IMG/VR virus record: IMGVR_UViG_3300030117_004591
Location: 1 to 50,384 of that record
Source of the DNA: a virus
DNA length: 50,384 nt
Direction: 5' to 3' (one strand)
A program made the position numbers and the translations under genes. Positions 10,901-17,218 of the stretch are shown one piece after another. Position 1 is the stretch's first letter. The number at the start of each line of letters is the position of its first letter. The notes beneath the pieces were generated by a model. That model did not search any database. It saw nothing but the letters and a program-made list of their open reading frames with translations, and had not been told where the DNA came from.

Positions 10901-11220
10901 GCCATATAATTAATCTTTTCGTCTACAGCATATATGCCTGTATTTTGATGCCATTTACTAACTAAATTGCCTGAGTTATCACGATATACCATAATAGCTT
11001 TATCTGCAGATGTATTGTTTGCCGCATCAACACCGTCACTAGGATTGCCCGTTGATATTGTAAACACATTGCCCGTAATTTTACCTCTATCTTCTAAAGT
11101 AAAATTTTTACATGAAACGCATTCATCCTCTCCTTCTCCATTAGAGATAATATCAGAATGACTTGAGTCTAAATTCAATCCTCCACCAAAACCATTTAAT
11201 GTTAAAGATTGTTTAGGCAT
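7903..11220 (-). CDS. Tail nozzle-like protein (P22 gp10 / tubular B-like), 1,105 aa
   Basis: The start chosen is ATG 11220 (MPKQSLTLNGFGGGLNLDSS), because GGAG sits four bases upstream; a longer frame to 11286 would run through a structured leader. The N-terminus (GGGLN, then a CKNFTLEDRGKITGN segment) and the later GDRLFVFSAHQLAIINV, GLAWVNDNGVHLFDG and TKTWVSHM blades resemble the beta-propeller-like packaged-DNA stabilisation/nozzle proteins of short-tailed phages. A middle region (about residues 480-800) looks like inserted beta-sandwich, carbohydrate-binding-type sequence. It sits between connector/lysis genes and the internal virion proteins. Nozzle or tail tube tip is the best fit; a receptor-binding tail protein is the alternative. 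Confidence 0.6.
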   Translation of the reverse strand: MPKQSLTLNGFGGGLNLDSSHSDIISNGEGEDECVSCKNFTLEDRGKITGNVFTISTGNPSDGVDAANNTSADKAIMVYRDNSGNLVSKWHQNTGIYAVDEKINYMAKSDYISHAPTQGSLNPANMGSQKDGVDISLLNDRSRDTIIFLGGQAANNQEAKGMIGNMNYLDIDQAPNHLAGDESESGISDFINTKFDLGPNGRAGEDVDYFTDTSESECELIRTAAAGANDGVTIKNVSGNYMDFTGTNSDFDFSTVNTIGIWNGSDTTRGVFIAFRVGRMEVNGSSDMRQGLYGTTMPTMENRDIVIELKANGANWNAGFDGIYIGLDCNEQNSEFWYNEEDPHGKIWKITESQITAAGCTSDFARIVIPHETAIHVGNKYSHGDVRQLTVGFATEGTSTVDTTQPKFEIREIAFVPNDITYEWSLNDTKLSQSLIKNEIESLPTRYDGIYQKNTSSAKLVVQRPDETHGPLSGNIYYETLDDAGVSTTDKLLLATWDKTKGVKKVDSDSYTAWSSNVYTDLVQNGTDFASNWTVRSAEDAGASDGDGWTLTGGKYVCDNDEEASIIGALASSMKAGQKYQLQFDIDDADINLTIGGGDASGVSNGSGNVAQETLVPAALYGADTTNVVEFTVGSTDRSHLWIFVDDDATGSGAGKVDNVSLYAMPQVEISFDNPPLGSTYTLESGFPDGTETINTLFKCSAVIGRQVYIGNVAEEINHETLDTSSISLDFQSASTSKMRRGSGNWETQGFTASTGYVVIQDATDATNNVLHTAGAFSDGAGTKDDWAMAVAFAANRTESANQVKITQFGEFDGSKILKSAFGKNAGFSNIEYIDLDFGGGIIQAMESSGDRLFVFSAHQLAIINVAQDIEFLEAQLPNMGVDGHRCVAKVGEGLAWVNDNGVHLFDGEQVKTISDEKMRTAGLANQAIVYWPKDKLIIAWKDTNEAYAYSLITKTWVSHMPTLANVPETNSVPLADGSTVFYEDGGSVKYIGRVSSTSQDMELKTGRLSMGNIAQNKKFHKVIIRGKELDGLRLMYTTDKVSSSTLIGSCTSNTTDTSIGEDVFKLSGVIGKWIQITVEDTSNNGNSNAEINDISVIYRNKALK

Positions 11221-11236
11221 TTTTCTCCAAATTTTT

Positions 11237-11316
11237 GGGAGAGCCTTTACGAGCGAATAAGCCATTAGTACAGTTTGATTTCTCAAACTTAGGAGGATTT
11301 GTACAAGAGCTCTCCC
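11237..11316 (-). promoter_or_regulatory. Structured leader upstream of the nozzle gene
   Basis: Read on the minus strand, GGGAGAGC (11316-11309) pairs perfectly with GCTCTCCC (11244-11237). Inside, AGTTTGA and TCAAACT (11289-11283 and 11278-11272) form a seven-pair hairpin capped by GAAA, a GNRA tetraloop. The helix ends 17 bases before the nozzle ATG and its ribosome binding site. The GAGAGC/GCTCTC core of the closing helix recurs in other non-coding blocks of this genome. A translational control element, an RNA processing site or an mRNA stabiliser are all possible. Confidence 0.65.
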
Positions 11317-11355
11317 AATATCTTTTTAAGGCTATTATATGACTAAATTTACTCA

Positions 11356-11565
11356 CTATATCTTGTCAATAATAGTCGCCTTAACTACGTCTTCAATAGA
11401 GTCATATATAGCATTTAACGCCTTTGCTTCTGTTTTTTCAGAAATAAAAGGTATGTCAATATTGTCATTCAATTTTTTAACGATCTTTTCTTGAAGCTCG
11501 TCATCAAATATTTTAGCTACTAACTCATCTTTATGTTTCTCTAATAGATCTTTTACGAAACTCAT
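11356..11565 (-). CDS. Hypothetical helical protein, 69 aa
   Basis: The protein is amphipathic and helical (starting MSFVKDLLEKHKDELVAKIF) with no transmembrane segment and no recognised family. Its ATG overlaps the end of the nuclease gene by four bases, indicating coupling to it, and it is the last gene before the nozzle leader. It could be a small partner or inhibitor of the nuclease, but nothing in the sequence shows this. Confidence 0.7.
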   Translation of the reverse strand: MSFVKDLLEKHKDELVAKIFDDELQEKIVKKLNDNIDIPFISEKTEAKALNAIYDSIEDVVKATIIDKI

Positions 11566-11948
11566 TGTTTTTCTCCTGTTTTATTGTTATTAAATGTTTT
11601 CTTTTTACCGCCATGATATTCATATGCATGACCTTCATCTTTTAATGAATCATTTAAAGTCTTATCTTCCCCCTCAATAAAAATCTCACCTAAAACTCTA
11701 CCATATTTTCCAACACCATGAGATTTAACAATAAATTCGCCATCATTTTTTGAGAGCATTTCTTTAGTGTATTCTTTAGCAGCCAATCCTTTTTTCTTTT
11801 CTTCTAGGTCTCTAGTTCTTGACTCCCAAGTATCAACACCCATAAATCTAATTCTTTTTTTAACAGACACATCGAAACCTAAATCTATATAGGCATCACA
11901 AGTATCTCCGTCTACAACTCTTTTTAATTTAGCTTTATATTTATACAT
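11562..11948 (-). CDS. Staphylococcal-nuclease-like (SNase) endonuclease, 128 aa
   Basis: The fold is recognisable from VVDGDTCDAYIDLG, then IRFMGVDTWE and KYGRVLG. By comparison with staphylococcal nuclease the catalytic set is R34, D39, E42 and R84, all present. There is no signal peptide, so it is cytoplasmic or virion-associated. Calcium-dependent phosphodiester hydrolysis of DNA/RNA is the family activity. It lies in the late cluster next to lysis-type genes, which suggests a role in host nucleic acid breakdown late in infection or carriage in the virion. The domain call is strong; the role is inferred. Confidence 0.88.
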   Translation of the reverse strand: MYKYKAKLKRVVDGDTCDAYIDLGFDVSVKKRIRFMGVDTWESRTRDLEEKKKGLAAKEYTKEMLSKNDGEFIVKSHGVGKYGRVLGEIFIEGEDKTLNDSLKDEGHAYEYHGGKKKTFNNNKTGEKQ

Positions 11949-12040
11949 TAGTATTTATAAGAAGTTTTCTTAACCTTTTTAACTACTTTCTTTTTAGCTT
12001 TTTTTACTGCCTTTTTTACCACTTTTTTTGCTTTTGCCAC
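11948..12040 (-). CDS. Tiny lysine-rich peptide, 30 aa
   Basis: A GTG start at 12040 has AAAAGGAG just upstream; the stop overlaps the SNase start as TAATG. Fifteen of 30 residues are lysine, in a K-K-V-V-K-K / K-K-A pattern like a histone H1 tail, ending TSYKY. It is read in a different frame from the lysine-rich C-terminus of the 74-aa gene, overlapping it by about 47 bases. A nucleic-acid-neutralising peptide is conceivable. The ribosome binding site and exact stop-start junction support translation, but the A-rich sequence alone also favours Lys codons. Confidence 0.5.
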   Translation of the reverse strand: MAKAKKVVKKAVKKAKKKVVKKVKKTSYKY

Positions 12041-12218
12041 AACAATCTCCTTTTAATATCATTTCTATTAATCTACTTTGCTGAAAAACTATAGACTCTA
12101 ATTTATCAATTCTTTCATCAGCATCATTTGGGTCTTCTACATACTTTAATACTTTATCTAATTTAAATTTCTTTGAAACTGTCCTGAGTATCTTCTCTAG
12201 TATTATTGCTTTTATCAT
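11994..12218 (-). CDS. Hypothetical helical protein with lysine-rich tail, 74 aa
   Basis: The N-terminus is amphipathic, then DADERIDKLESIVFQQSRLIEMILKGD forms a coiled coil, then a Cys-Cys pair and a GKSKKSGKKGSKKS basic tail. No family is recognised. AGGATAGGT precedes the ATG. The tail could bind nucleic acid or phospholipid. Its neighbours are a membrane protein remnant and the SNase gene. Confidence 0.65.
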   Translation of the reverse strand: MIKAIILEKILRTVSKKFKLDKVLKYVEDPNDADERIDKLESIVFQQSRLIEMILKGDCCGKSKKSGKKGSKKS

Positions 12219-12335
12219 TACCTATCCTATGTTCATGTTTTATTAAGCATTGTTCTGGGCAAGGATTTCTAGATTCATAATTATCTATAAAATACCCTAA
12301 CCAAAAAGCTAGTATAAATATTACAACGTCCCCAT
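12163..12335 (-). pseudogene. Small membrane protein ORF apparently split by a frameshift
   Basis: Just after the 120-aa gene an ATG at 12335 gives only four codons before a stop (ATG GGG ACG TTG TAA). The frame one base away encodes a clear membrane helix, VVIFILAFWLGYFIDNY, then a Cys-containing hydrophilic tail ending at 12163. That frame has no ATG, GTG or TTG start of its own and is continuous in frame with the 120-aa gene across its stop. A one-base change would restore a protein of roughly 55 residues (spanin- or holin-like in size). Options are a sequencing or assembly indel, a real frameshift mutation, programmed frameshifting, or stop-codon readthrough from the upstream gene. Confidence 0.4.
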
Positions 12336-12336
12336 G

Positions 12337-12699
12337 TTATTTTTCTTCCCATTTACTTAAGTCAAGCATCTGTAAAGGCCTTTCTATTACATGATCCTTA
12401 AGTTTATCATTTTGTATTTGTATTTTTGTTCCACCTTTAACATAAGGTTTCCCATTAGCCATTCCTATATCATAAGCAAAAAATGTTGTTTTCCACAAGC
12501 CCACTCTAATAACTCTAGCTGGCCTTTCGTCTAATATAACAACATCATCTGTATTTAAATCTTTGCCTAAAAATACTTTTAAGCCCTCTACTACAGTTTC
12601 TATAGTTGATTTAAATAATAATAGAGCAACTCCAGACACAAATAGCCAAACCCAGTTTCCTAAGATACCTTCTGCTTGATTCTGTATTTGTTCGTCCAT
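12337..12699 (-). CDS. Membrane-anchored protein, 120 aa
   Basis: One hydrophobic helix at about residues 16-35 (WVWLFVSGVALLLFKSTIETVV) is followed by a hydrophilic beta-rich domain (NTDDVVILDERPARVIRVGLWKTTFFAYD). No known family. It lies three bases after the phosphoesterase gene and close to the holin, so a lysis-related or envelope role is possible. The soluble part resembles a small beta-barrel of mechanosensitive-channel type, but this is only an impression. Confidence 0.65.
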   Translation of the reverse strand: MDEQIQNQAEGILGNWVWLFVSGVALLLFKSTIETVVEGLKVFLGKDLNTDDVVILDERPARVIRVGLWKTTFFAYDIGMANGKPYVKGGTKIQIQNDKLKDHVIERPLQMLDLSKWEEK

Positions 12700-12701
12700 A
12701 G

Positions 12702-13478
12702 TTACCCATTTATTGTTTTACCCCACAATGAGGCTTGCCCATTTATTATTTCAACTACTTCTACTGTAAAATTTCCACCTTTAAACCAATTTATTATAGC
12801 AAAAGCATGATTCCAGTTAGTTAGTCTTCCACCTAGCCAGTCTTCATCTGCTTTAATATCTTTTAAGCAGCCTAAGCTCCAAGAACTTATAGTCCCTCCA
12901 GCTTTAGTAGCAGTATGTCTTTGAAGATCGTGTGTATGTCCATACATTATGCTTTCACCGTAATGTTCTAAGTGTTTTTGAGAATGATACTTTGTAGTAT
13001 ATTTCCCATGAGTAAAGTTTAGTTTGCCTAACTTTAAACACTTCTTTCTATTATAAGGATGGAACTTATAACTTCTTTCTTTTAAGTTTAAGGCATTTTG
13101 AGTTTTATATTGAGTTAGATAAGGATGTCTTATAACAAATTTATCTAACCATACTTCATGATTACCTTGAACAAAATGTCTTTCTTTAGTACCAGCCTTA
13201 TCTAAAGCTTCATCAATCCAATCCATACCTGCATTAACTGATCTTATATCAAAATCCAATAAAGGCATTAAATCCTCCATTGGCTTTGCATTCCTACCTT
13301 TCCAGTAATGAGTGCTAAAATGCTCCCATTCGCCCGTATCTCCCAAATCTACATAAATGTCTGGCTTAACAATTTCTATCGCTTTACAAACAATATTAAT
13401 TGCTTTTTTATCATGCAGAGGAAAGTGCTTGTCGGGTGTAACAATTGCTGTTTTTCCCGCAATACCTTCTTTTGGCAT
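12702..13478 (-). CDS. Calcineurin-like metallophosphoesterase, 258 aa
   Basis: All core motifs are visible: D-x-H near residues 16-18 (TPDKHFPLH), GD at 46-47 (YVDLGDTGEWEHF), GNHE at 105-108, a lone His at about 157 (NFTHGKY) and GHTH at 180-183. The family hydrolyses phosphomono- or diesters with two metal ions. The substrate cannot be read from sequence; late phage enzymes of this type are often of unknown role. It follows the holin with a nine-base gap, so it belongs to the late operon. Confidence 0.85.
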   Translation of the reverse strand: MPKEGIAGKTAIVTPDKHFPLHDKKAINIVCKAIEIVKPDIYVDLGDTGEWEHFSTHYWKGRNAKPMEDLMPLLDFDIRSVNAGMDWIDEALDKAGTKERHFVQGNHEVWLDKFVIRHPYLTQYKTQNALNLKERSYKFHPYNRKKCLKLGKLNFTHGKYTTKYHSQKHLEHYGESIMYGHTHDLQRHTATKAGGTISSWSLGCLKDIKADEDWLGGRLTNWNHAFAIINWFKGGNFTVEVVEIINGQASLWGKTING

Positions 13479-13487
13479 AAAGCCCTC

Positions 13488-13637
13488 CTATTTTTTTAGC
13501 TCATTCTTTATTTTTATAACTAGATACACTAAAGTCGTCAGCCCTACTATAATACTAATTAGCTCAGGGAACCAATTAAAAAAACCTACAGTAGAGCCTC
13601 CTACCCCAACTAGTGACGTTTTTAACGTATCTTGCAT
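13488..13637 (-). CDS. Putative holin, 49 aa
   Basis: The short frame starts at ATG 13637, one base past the stop of the S74 gene. It has a Gly/Val-rich N-terminal hydrophobic stretch, then a second helix (LISIIVGLTTLVYLVIKIKNE) and a lysine-rich C-terminus. Size, one or two membrane helices and basic tail fit small phage holins, which permeabilise the inner membrane to release the endolysin. The endolysin itself is about 10 kb upstream beside TerL, so the lysis genes are split. A related small membrane protein function cannot be excluded. Confidence 0.7.
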   Translation of the reverse strand: MQDTLKTSLVGVGGSTVGFFNWFPELISIIVGLTTLVYLVIKIKNELKK

Positions 13638-13638
13638 A

Positions 13639-14130
13639 CTAGTCTATTCTTTTAAAGTCGACATCTATTTTAGAATAATCAACTTCTAAGTATCCGTCAT
13701 TTCCAGTAGATGATGCATTTGGAACTTCTTGAGCCATAACGCCTCTATATCTACCTTCTCCATAAGATTTATCTTTATAGTCAAATTCATAAATATTAAT
13801 ACCTGAATTAGACTTTCCAACTAAATCTATGTTTTCTTTTAGAACTCTATCTGATTTGCTAGGTTTACCAGGCTTACCAGGCTTAGCAGGCTTAGGTTTT
13901 TTACCGCCCTTTATAGATGCAGGTTTAACATCTGCCGTAACGCCTTTAATTGGCACATATTTAGCAGATCTTGCACCTTTAGCTTTAGCTTTAGACCTAA
14001 CCTTGCCTTTGGTCTTGCCACCTGCGTACCCAGACTTAACCTCAGCCCCTTTTGTCTCAGATGGACCTTCTTGGCCAGATTCTTTTATGAGTCCTGCGAT
14101 ACCTATTATCCTTGAACTACTTGTTGTCAT
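13639..14130 (-). CDS. Free-standing S74 intramolecular-chaperone-type protein with collagen-like linker, 163 aa
   Basis: The C-terminal 75 residues (SDRVLKENIDLVG, then INIYEFDYKDKSYGEGRYRG, then VMAQEVPNA, then DYSKIDV) match the Peptidase_S74 / intramolecular chaperone domain that trimerises and then cleaves itself from tail fibres and endosialidases. In the middle is a basic linker with repeated K-P-G-K-P-G-K-P. The N-terminus is short and Gly/Lys-rich, with no fibre domain. Normally S74 ends a long fibre; here it stands alone after two small paralogous virion proteins, so it may cap a short spike or act in trans. Confidence 0.82.
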   Translation of the reverse strand: MTTSSSRIIGIAGLIKESGQEGPSETKGAEVKSGYAGGKTKGKVRSKAKAKGARSAKYVPIKGVTADVKPASIKGGKKPKPAKPGKPGKPSKSDRVLKENIDLVGKSNSGINIYEFDYKDKSYGEGRYRGVMAQEVPNASSTGNDGYLEVDYSKIDVDFKRID

Positions 14131-14148
14131 TTTTACTCCTTTATTTAA

Positions 14149-14496
14149 TTAACCTCTATAGGCTATAATAAAATCACCATCTTTAATACTAATTTTGTCG
14201 AACACGCCATAAATTATATCGCCATTTTCAATTACAACTCTTTGACCTGTATTGTACGATCCAGTTTTGGAAAAATCGTCACCCTCTACTCCAGCTAATG
14301 TTCTTGCCGTAACTTCGGCATCAGCGCCATTAATAGCTTTTATAGCTACCCAGTATCGAGCTTCAACTACTCCTGCGTCTCCAACTGTCTTTTCAACATC
14401 ACTTGAAGCATCTCCTATAATATCAAAACCACCTTGACCTATAGCTATATTAGATATTTCATCTGCTGAATAATTTCTTAGTCCTTTATGTGCCAT
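14149..14496 (-). CDS. Small virion protein, 115 aa (paralogue of the 129-aa neighbour)
   Basis: The protein shares a pattern with the adjacent gene product: an N-terminal DEISNIAIGQGGFDI versus GEISHISVNQSGFII, a central IKAINGA versus FASINGA, GDDFSKTGSYN versus GDDFAKDGVYD, and DIIYGVFDKI versus DLIYGRFDKI. It is beta-rich with no signal or membrane segment. Similar tiny proteins beside a chaperone-bearing spike gene are often head fibre, decoration or spike-base proteins. A structural role is likely, precise function unknown. Confidence 0.7.
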   Translation of the reverse strand: MAHKGLRNYSADEISNIAIGQGGFDIIGDASSDVEKTVGDAGVVEARYWVAIKAINGADAEVTARTLAGVEGDDFSKTGSYNTGQRVVIENGDIIYGVFDKISIKDGDFIIAYRG

Positions 14497-14514
14497 TTTT
14501 TTATCCTCGTTAAA

Positions 14515-14904
14515 TTAATCTATTGGTGCTAAATTAAGCCTTATCTGAGCATCTTGCCTTGGAGAACCTACTTCGTCCTTATATAAAAGAATCTTGTCAA
14601 ATCTTCCGTAAATTAAATCAGAAGAAGCCATTCCTAAACAATTATCGCTGTTAGAGGGACTATTGTCATAAACCCCGTCTTTAGCAAAATCATCACCATT
14701 ATCATTATACCCTCTTGCCATAACTTTTCCAGCGCCATTTATACTTGCAAAAGAAGCAAATACAAATCCTTCTGGAGCAGAAATTCTTGTAAAATTACTT
14801 ACATTTGCTGCTGTGTGAACTTTAATAATAAAACCTGATTGATTAACAGATATATGAGAAATTTCCCCTATTCTATATCTTCTTACGCTATCATTTATAC
14901 CCAT
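14515..14904 (-). CDS. Small virion protein, 129 aa (paralogue of the 115-aa neighbour)
   Basis: This is the first of the tandem pair. It contains the shared motifs (EISHISVNQSGF, ASINGAGKVMARG, GDDFAKDGVYD, DLIYGRFDKILL) with a longer C-terminus (QDAQIRLNLAPID). The 18-base spacer to its partner and the aligned motifs point to tandem duplication and divergence. It starts four bases after the stop of the 369-aa connector-region protein, so it is probably a minor virion component. Confidence 0.7.
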   Translation of the reverse strand: MGINDSVRRYRIGEISHISVNQSGFIIKVHTAANVSNFTRISAPEGFVFASFASINGAGKVMARGYNDNGDDFAKDGVYDNSPSNSDNCLGMASSDLIYGRFDKILLYKDEVGSPRQDAQIRLNLAPID

Positions 14905-14908
14905 AATA

Positions 14909-16018
14909 TTATTTCATACTCCAAAATCCTGAAGCCATATAAACACCGTGTTTTCTAGCTGCCGCATTTCTACCTATAGCTTTTCTAAATAAACTCATAA
15001 AATACTCCCTACCTTCCATATCTTTTATTTCTTCTGCTTGCATAGCTTTTAAATAATAGACAATAGATTTTGCTTGACCTCTAGTTATATCTAGTTCAAA
15101 ATCTTCGTCAAGCATTATTTCGACATTTGCACTAACATAACAATCATAAGCAGGATATACTTGCAAAGCAGTAATGTCGGTTTGGTCTGTTTCGCTTACT
15201 AAATTGGTACCTGTAGTTGTCTGCACCTCTTTAGCATTACTAGACCCTACATACGTTTTTTGTGTAACTACAAGATTGCTAGATAAAGGTAAAACTGTAT
15301 GATTTGCTTCATCTATTTTCCAAACACCGTTGTTATTATTTTCTCCTGACCCTGTTATATATATGTAGTCACCTGCTGAATAATTTGAACCTAAATAGTC
15401 ATCTGGAGGCGATGCAGTGGCATCATATATTGTGTCAGTATCAGCATGAAAATCTAAAGCCTGATTAACTCTATAATTAGACTGTCCTTTAACTTTAGTA
15501 TATGTTAACAGAATTCCATCAGCTGAAAGAGCTTTAACCTTATGTATTCCATCCCACTTACCAGCTCCTTCGACTAAAATATAATCATCATCTTGAGATA
15601 ATGCATTAGTTATAGAATTGTATGGAGCGGCTGTTAAATCTACAACTGTGCCACCACTAGTGTTAGGAGGCCTTACAAATGCTAATTGCCCATCTACATT
15701 GGCCCAAAAAGGAAATAAAAACCTATCTACTGCTAATATTTTTTGACCATTTACTCTATAAGTAGGTATATAAGAGTATTCTATTTCTAGGCCATTAGTA
15801 ACACTTTCTACTGGGCTAGTATACTCTCCATAACTATCTAAATTTCCTGAACTTCCAGGTATCCATTGACCTCCTGCTGCTTCACAAGTAGCTTTAGTTG
15901 AATAACTACTTAATGTGCAATGAGCTACAGCCATTTTACCACTACTAGTAGTAGCTGCTTGCTCTACTATAGCTATTTGATTGCCTTTGTTATAATAAGC
16001 GTATTTTTTAGATGCCAT
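14909..16018 (-). CDS. Head-tail connector-region structural protein, 369 aa
   Basis: The middle is beta-rich. The C-terminus (VYPAYDCYVSANVEIML, then YYLKAMQAEEIKDMEGREYFMSLFRKAI) has the helical Y-Y-L-K-A...D...R-E-Y-F pattern common in gateway or ring proteins at the phage neck. It overlaps the 93-aa gene by 11 bases and follows the adaptor gene in the usual capsid-to-tail order. Head completion or tail adaptor is the best reading; a decoration role is less likely. Confidence 0.6.
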   Translation of the reverse strand: MASKKYAYYNKGNQIAIVEQAATTSSGKMAVAHCTLSSYSTKATCEAAGGQWIPGSSGNLDSYGEYTSPVESVTNGLEIEYSYIPTYRVNGQKILAVDRFLFPFWANVDGQLAFVRPPNTSGGTVVDLTAAPYNSITNALSQDDDYILVEGAGKWDGIHKVKALSADGILLTYTKVKGQSNYRVNQALDFHADTDTIYDATASPPDDYLGSNYSAGDYIYITGSGENNNNGVWKIDEANHTVLPLSSNLVVTQKTYVGSSNAKEVQTTTGTNLVSETDQTDITALQVYPAYDCYVSANVEIMLDEDFELDITRGQAKSIVYYLKAMQAEEIKDMEGREYFMSLFRKAIGRNAAARKHGVYMASGFWSMK

Positions 16019-16289
16019 CTGTATCCTCTGTTTGAGGTTCGTAAATAGTTCTAGGAATACTTTCGTATTTGTTGCTAGTATTTTTATGATGCTTGCATCT
16101 TATATCTAATAATCTTACCATATCTTTTGGTAGATCGTAAAATCTTTTACCGTTCTCTATATCAATTTGAACTCTTTTTATATGTGTTGGGGATTCTAAA
16201 GCTATTTCTTCAAGAGCGTCTTTTATCCACATAATACCTTTACCAGTACCTGTAATCCCTGCTCTTTCCATTAATTCTAAAACTTTCAT
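16008..16289 (-). CDS. Head-tail joining protein, 93 aa
   Basis: The pattern WIKDALEEIALESPTHIKR, then RFYDLPKDMVRLLDIRCK, then YESIPR is that of small connector proteins found next to neck genes in podoviruses. The start overlaps the last base of the adaptor gene and the end overlaps the next gene by 11 bases. It has no membrane segment. The name is given from this pattern and from gene order, not from a search. Confidence 0.6.
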   Translation of the reverse strand: MKVLELMERAGITGTGKGIMWIKDALEEIALESPTHIKRVQIDIENGKRFYDLPKDMVRLLDIRCKHHKNTSNKYESIPRTIYEPQTEDTDGI

Positions 16290-16975
16290 TAGTTATCTCC
16301 AGTTTGAGCTTGCTGCTCTGGTTGAAGCTCTTGCATATATTGTGAAGAGCATAATCCTAAATTTGTTGATAATGATTCTACTAACTCTGGGTCTTCTTCT
16401 ACAAATGTCATCTCTGAAAGTTTTGCTTGTAAAACTCTAATAGCAGCATAAAGAACTACTAAATACACTTTATCGTCAGCAAAGTATTTTATATCACTAT
16501 GTGAATATAGTAAAGCAGCTCCACCTTTATCTTGAGGGACATTATTTACATAATAAACTTTAAAACTATTTGATCCGCCAGCAGTAGGTGAAGGAAATAC
16601 ATTTATAATTCCATTTTCCATTATTGTATATACTGGATTAAGCTTAGATGCGTAAAAAATACTATCAACATCTTCTACTCTATTTTGATGAGAAGGAGGA
16701 ATAAATTTACACTCCCTCCAATCATTGTTTGCCCCACCTTCTCTCAATACAGTTGCTATTTTCGCACCATTTATATCGAGAGAATCGTTTCCAGTTTGCT
16801 CAGTAGATTCTACTAAAAACTTAGTAACATGACTAGGGTTTTTTGATATTAGCTTACTAGTAACATCAATTACTCCGTCTTTTAAAAATTGAGTTAATTC
16901 GTCTTGAGTAGGCACGGTGCTTCCAGTTAAAGTTAAGCCCGTATATCCTTTTACCTGTGCTTCAAATGTCGCCAT
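16289..16975 (-). CDS. Head-tail adaptor / connector protein, 228 aa
   Basis: It starts MATFEAQVKGYTGL and has TQDELTQFLKDGVIDVTSKLI, INVFPSPTA, a beta-rich centre, then a helical KVYLVVLYAAIRVLQAKLSEM segment and a Gln-rich acidic tail. This layout (N-terminal helical layer, beta core, C-terminal helix) matches gp4-like or tail-tubular-A-like adaptors that dock under the portal. It follows the capsid and decoration genes, and its start overlaps the stop of the 57-aa gene. Confidence 0.65.
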   Translation of the reverse strand: MATFEAQVKGYTGLTLTGSTVPTQDELTQFLKDGVIDVTSKLISKNPSHVTKFLVESTEQTGNDSLDINGAKIATVLREGGANNDWRECKFIPPSHQNRVEDVDSIFYASKLNPVYTIMENGIINVFPSPTAGGSNSFKVYYVNNVPQDKGGAALLYSHSDIKYFADDKVYLVVLYAAIRVLQAKLSEMTFVEEDPELVESLSTNLGLCSSQYMQELQPEQQAQTGDN

Positions 16976-17148
16976 TATTTTCCTGCAATATATTTATTAG
17001 ATACAACTCTAAAATTTAAACTGCTTGACATTTTTTTGTTTTTCATGCCGTAGGATTTTCTCATAGATCCTGTATTTAATTTTTGACCGTCTTTCCCATT
17101 TCTTCCAGATACATCAGAAGCTTTATTTATTGTTAAAGTATTTGCCAT
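16975..17148 (-). CDS. Small basic protein, 57 aa
   Basis: ATG at 17148 is preceded by AAGGAGATAAT; the stop overlaps the ATG of the adaptor gene (TAATG). The product is basic and Ser/Asn/Lys-rich (starting MANTLTINKASDVSGRNGKD) with no membrane segment. No family is recognised. It is translationally coupled to the adaptor and lies directly after the hairpin that follows the decoration gene. Confidence 0.7.
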   Translation of the reverse strand: MANTLTINKASDVSGRNGKDGQKLNTGSMRKSYGMKNKKMSSSLNFRVVSNKYIAGK

Positions 17149-17162
17149 ATTATCTCCTTAAT

Positions 17163-17206
17163 TACCCACCCCCCTAGAGAAGAACCCATCTTCAGTAGGA
17201 GGGTAG
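17163..17206 (-). terminator. Hairpin after the decoration gene (terminator or attenuator)
   Basis: GAAGA/TCTTC (17179-17183 with 17189-17193) forms an inner stem, extended by CCCCCCTA with TAGGAGGG (one mismatch) and TACCC with GGGTA. The run of six C bases is G-rich on the transcript. No U tract follows on the minus strand, so it is not a classical intrinsic terminator. It may reduce read-through after the highly expressed capsid/decoration genes or protect their mRNA. Confidence 0.5.
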
Positions 17207-17218
17207 GATTTATTTTAT

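Noticed and set aside
11221-11286. A longer start for the nozzle protein (ATG 11286)
   Set aside because: The extension would translate through the GAAA-capped leader hairpin; ATG 11220 has GGAG at correct spacing and begins a typical nozzle N-terminus.
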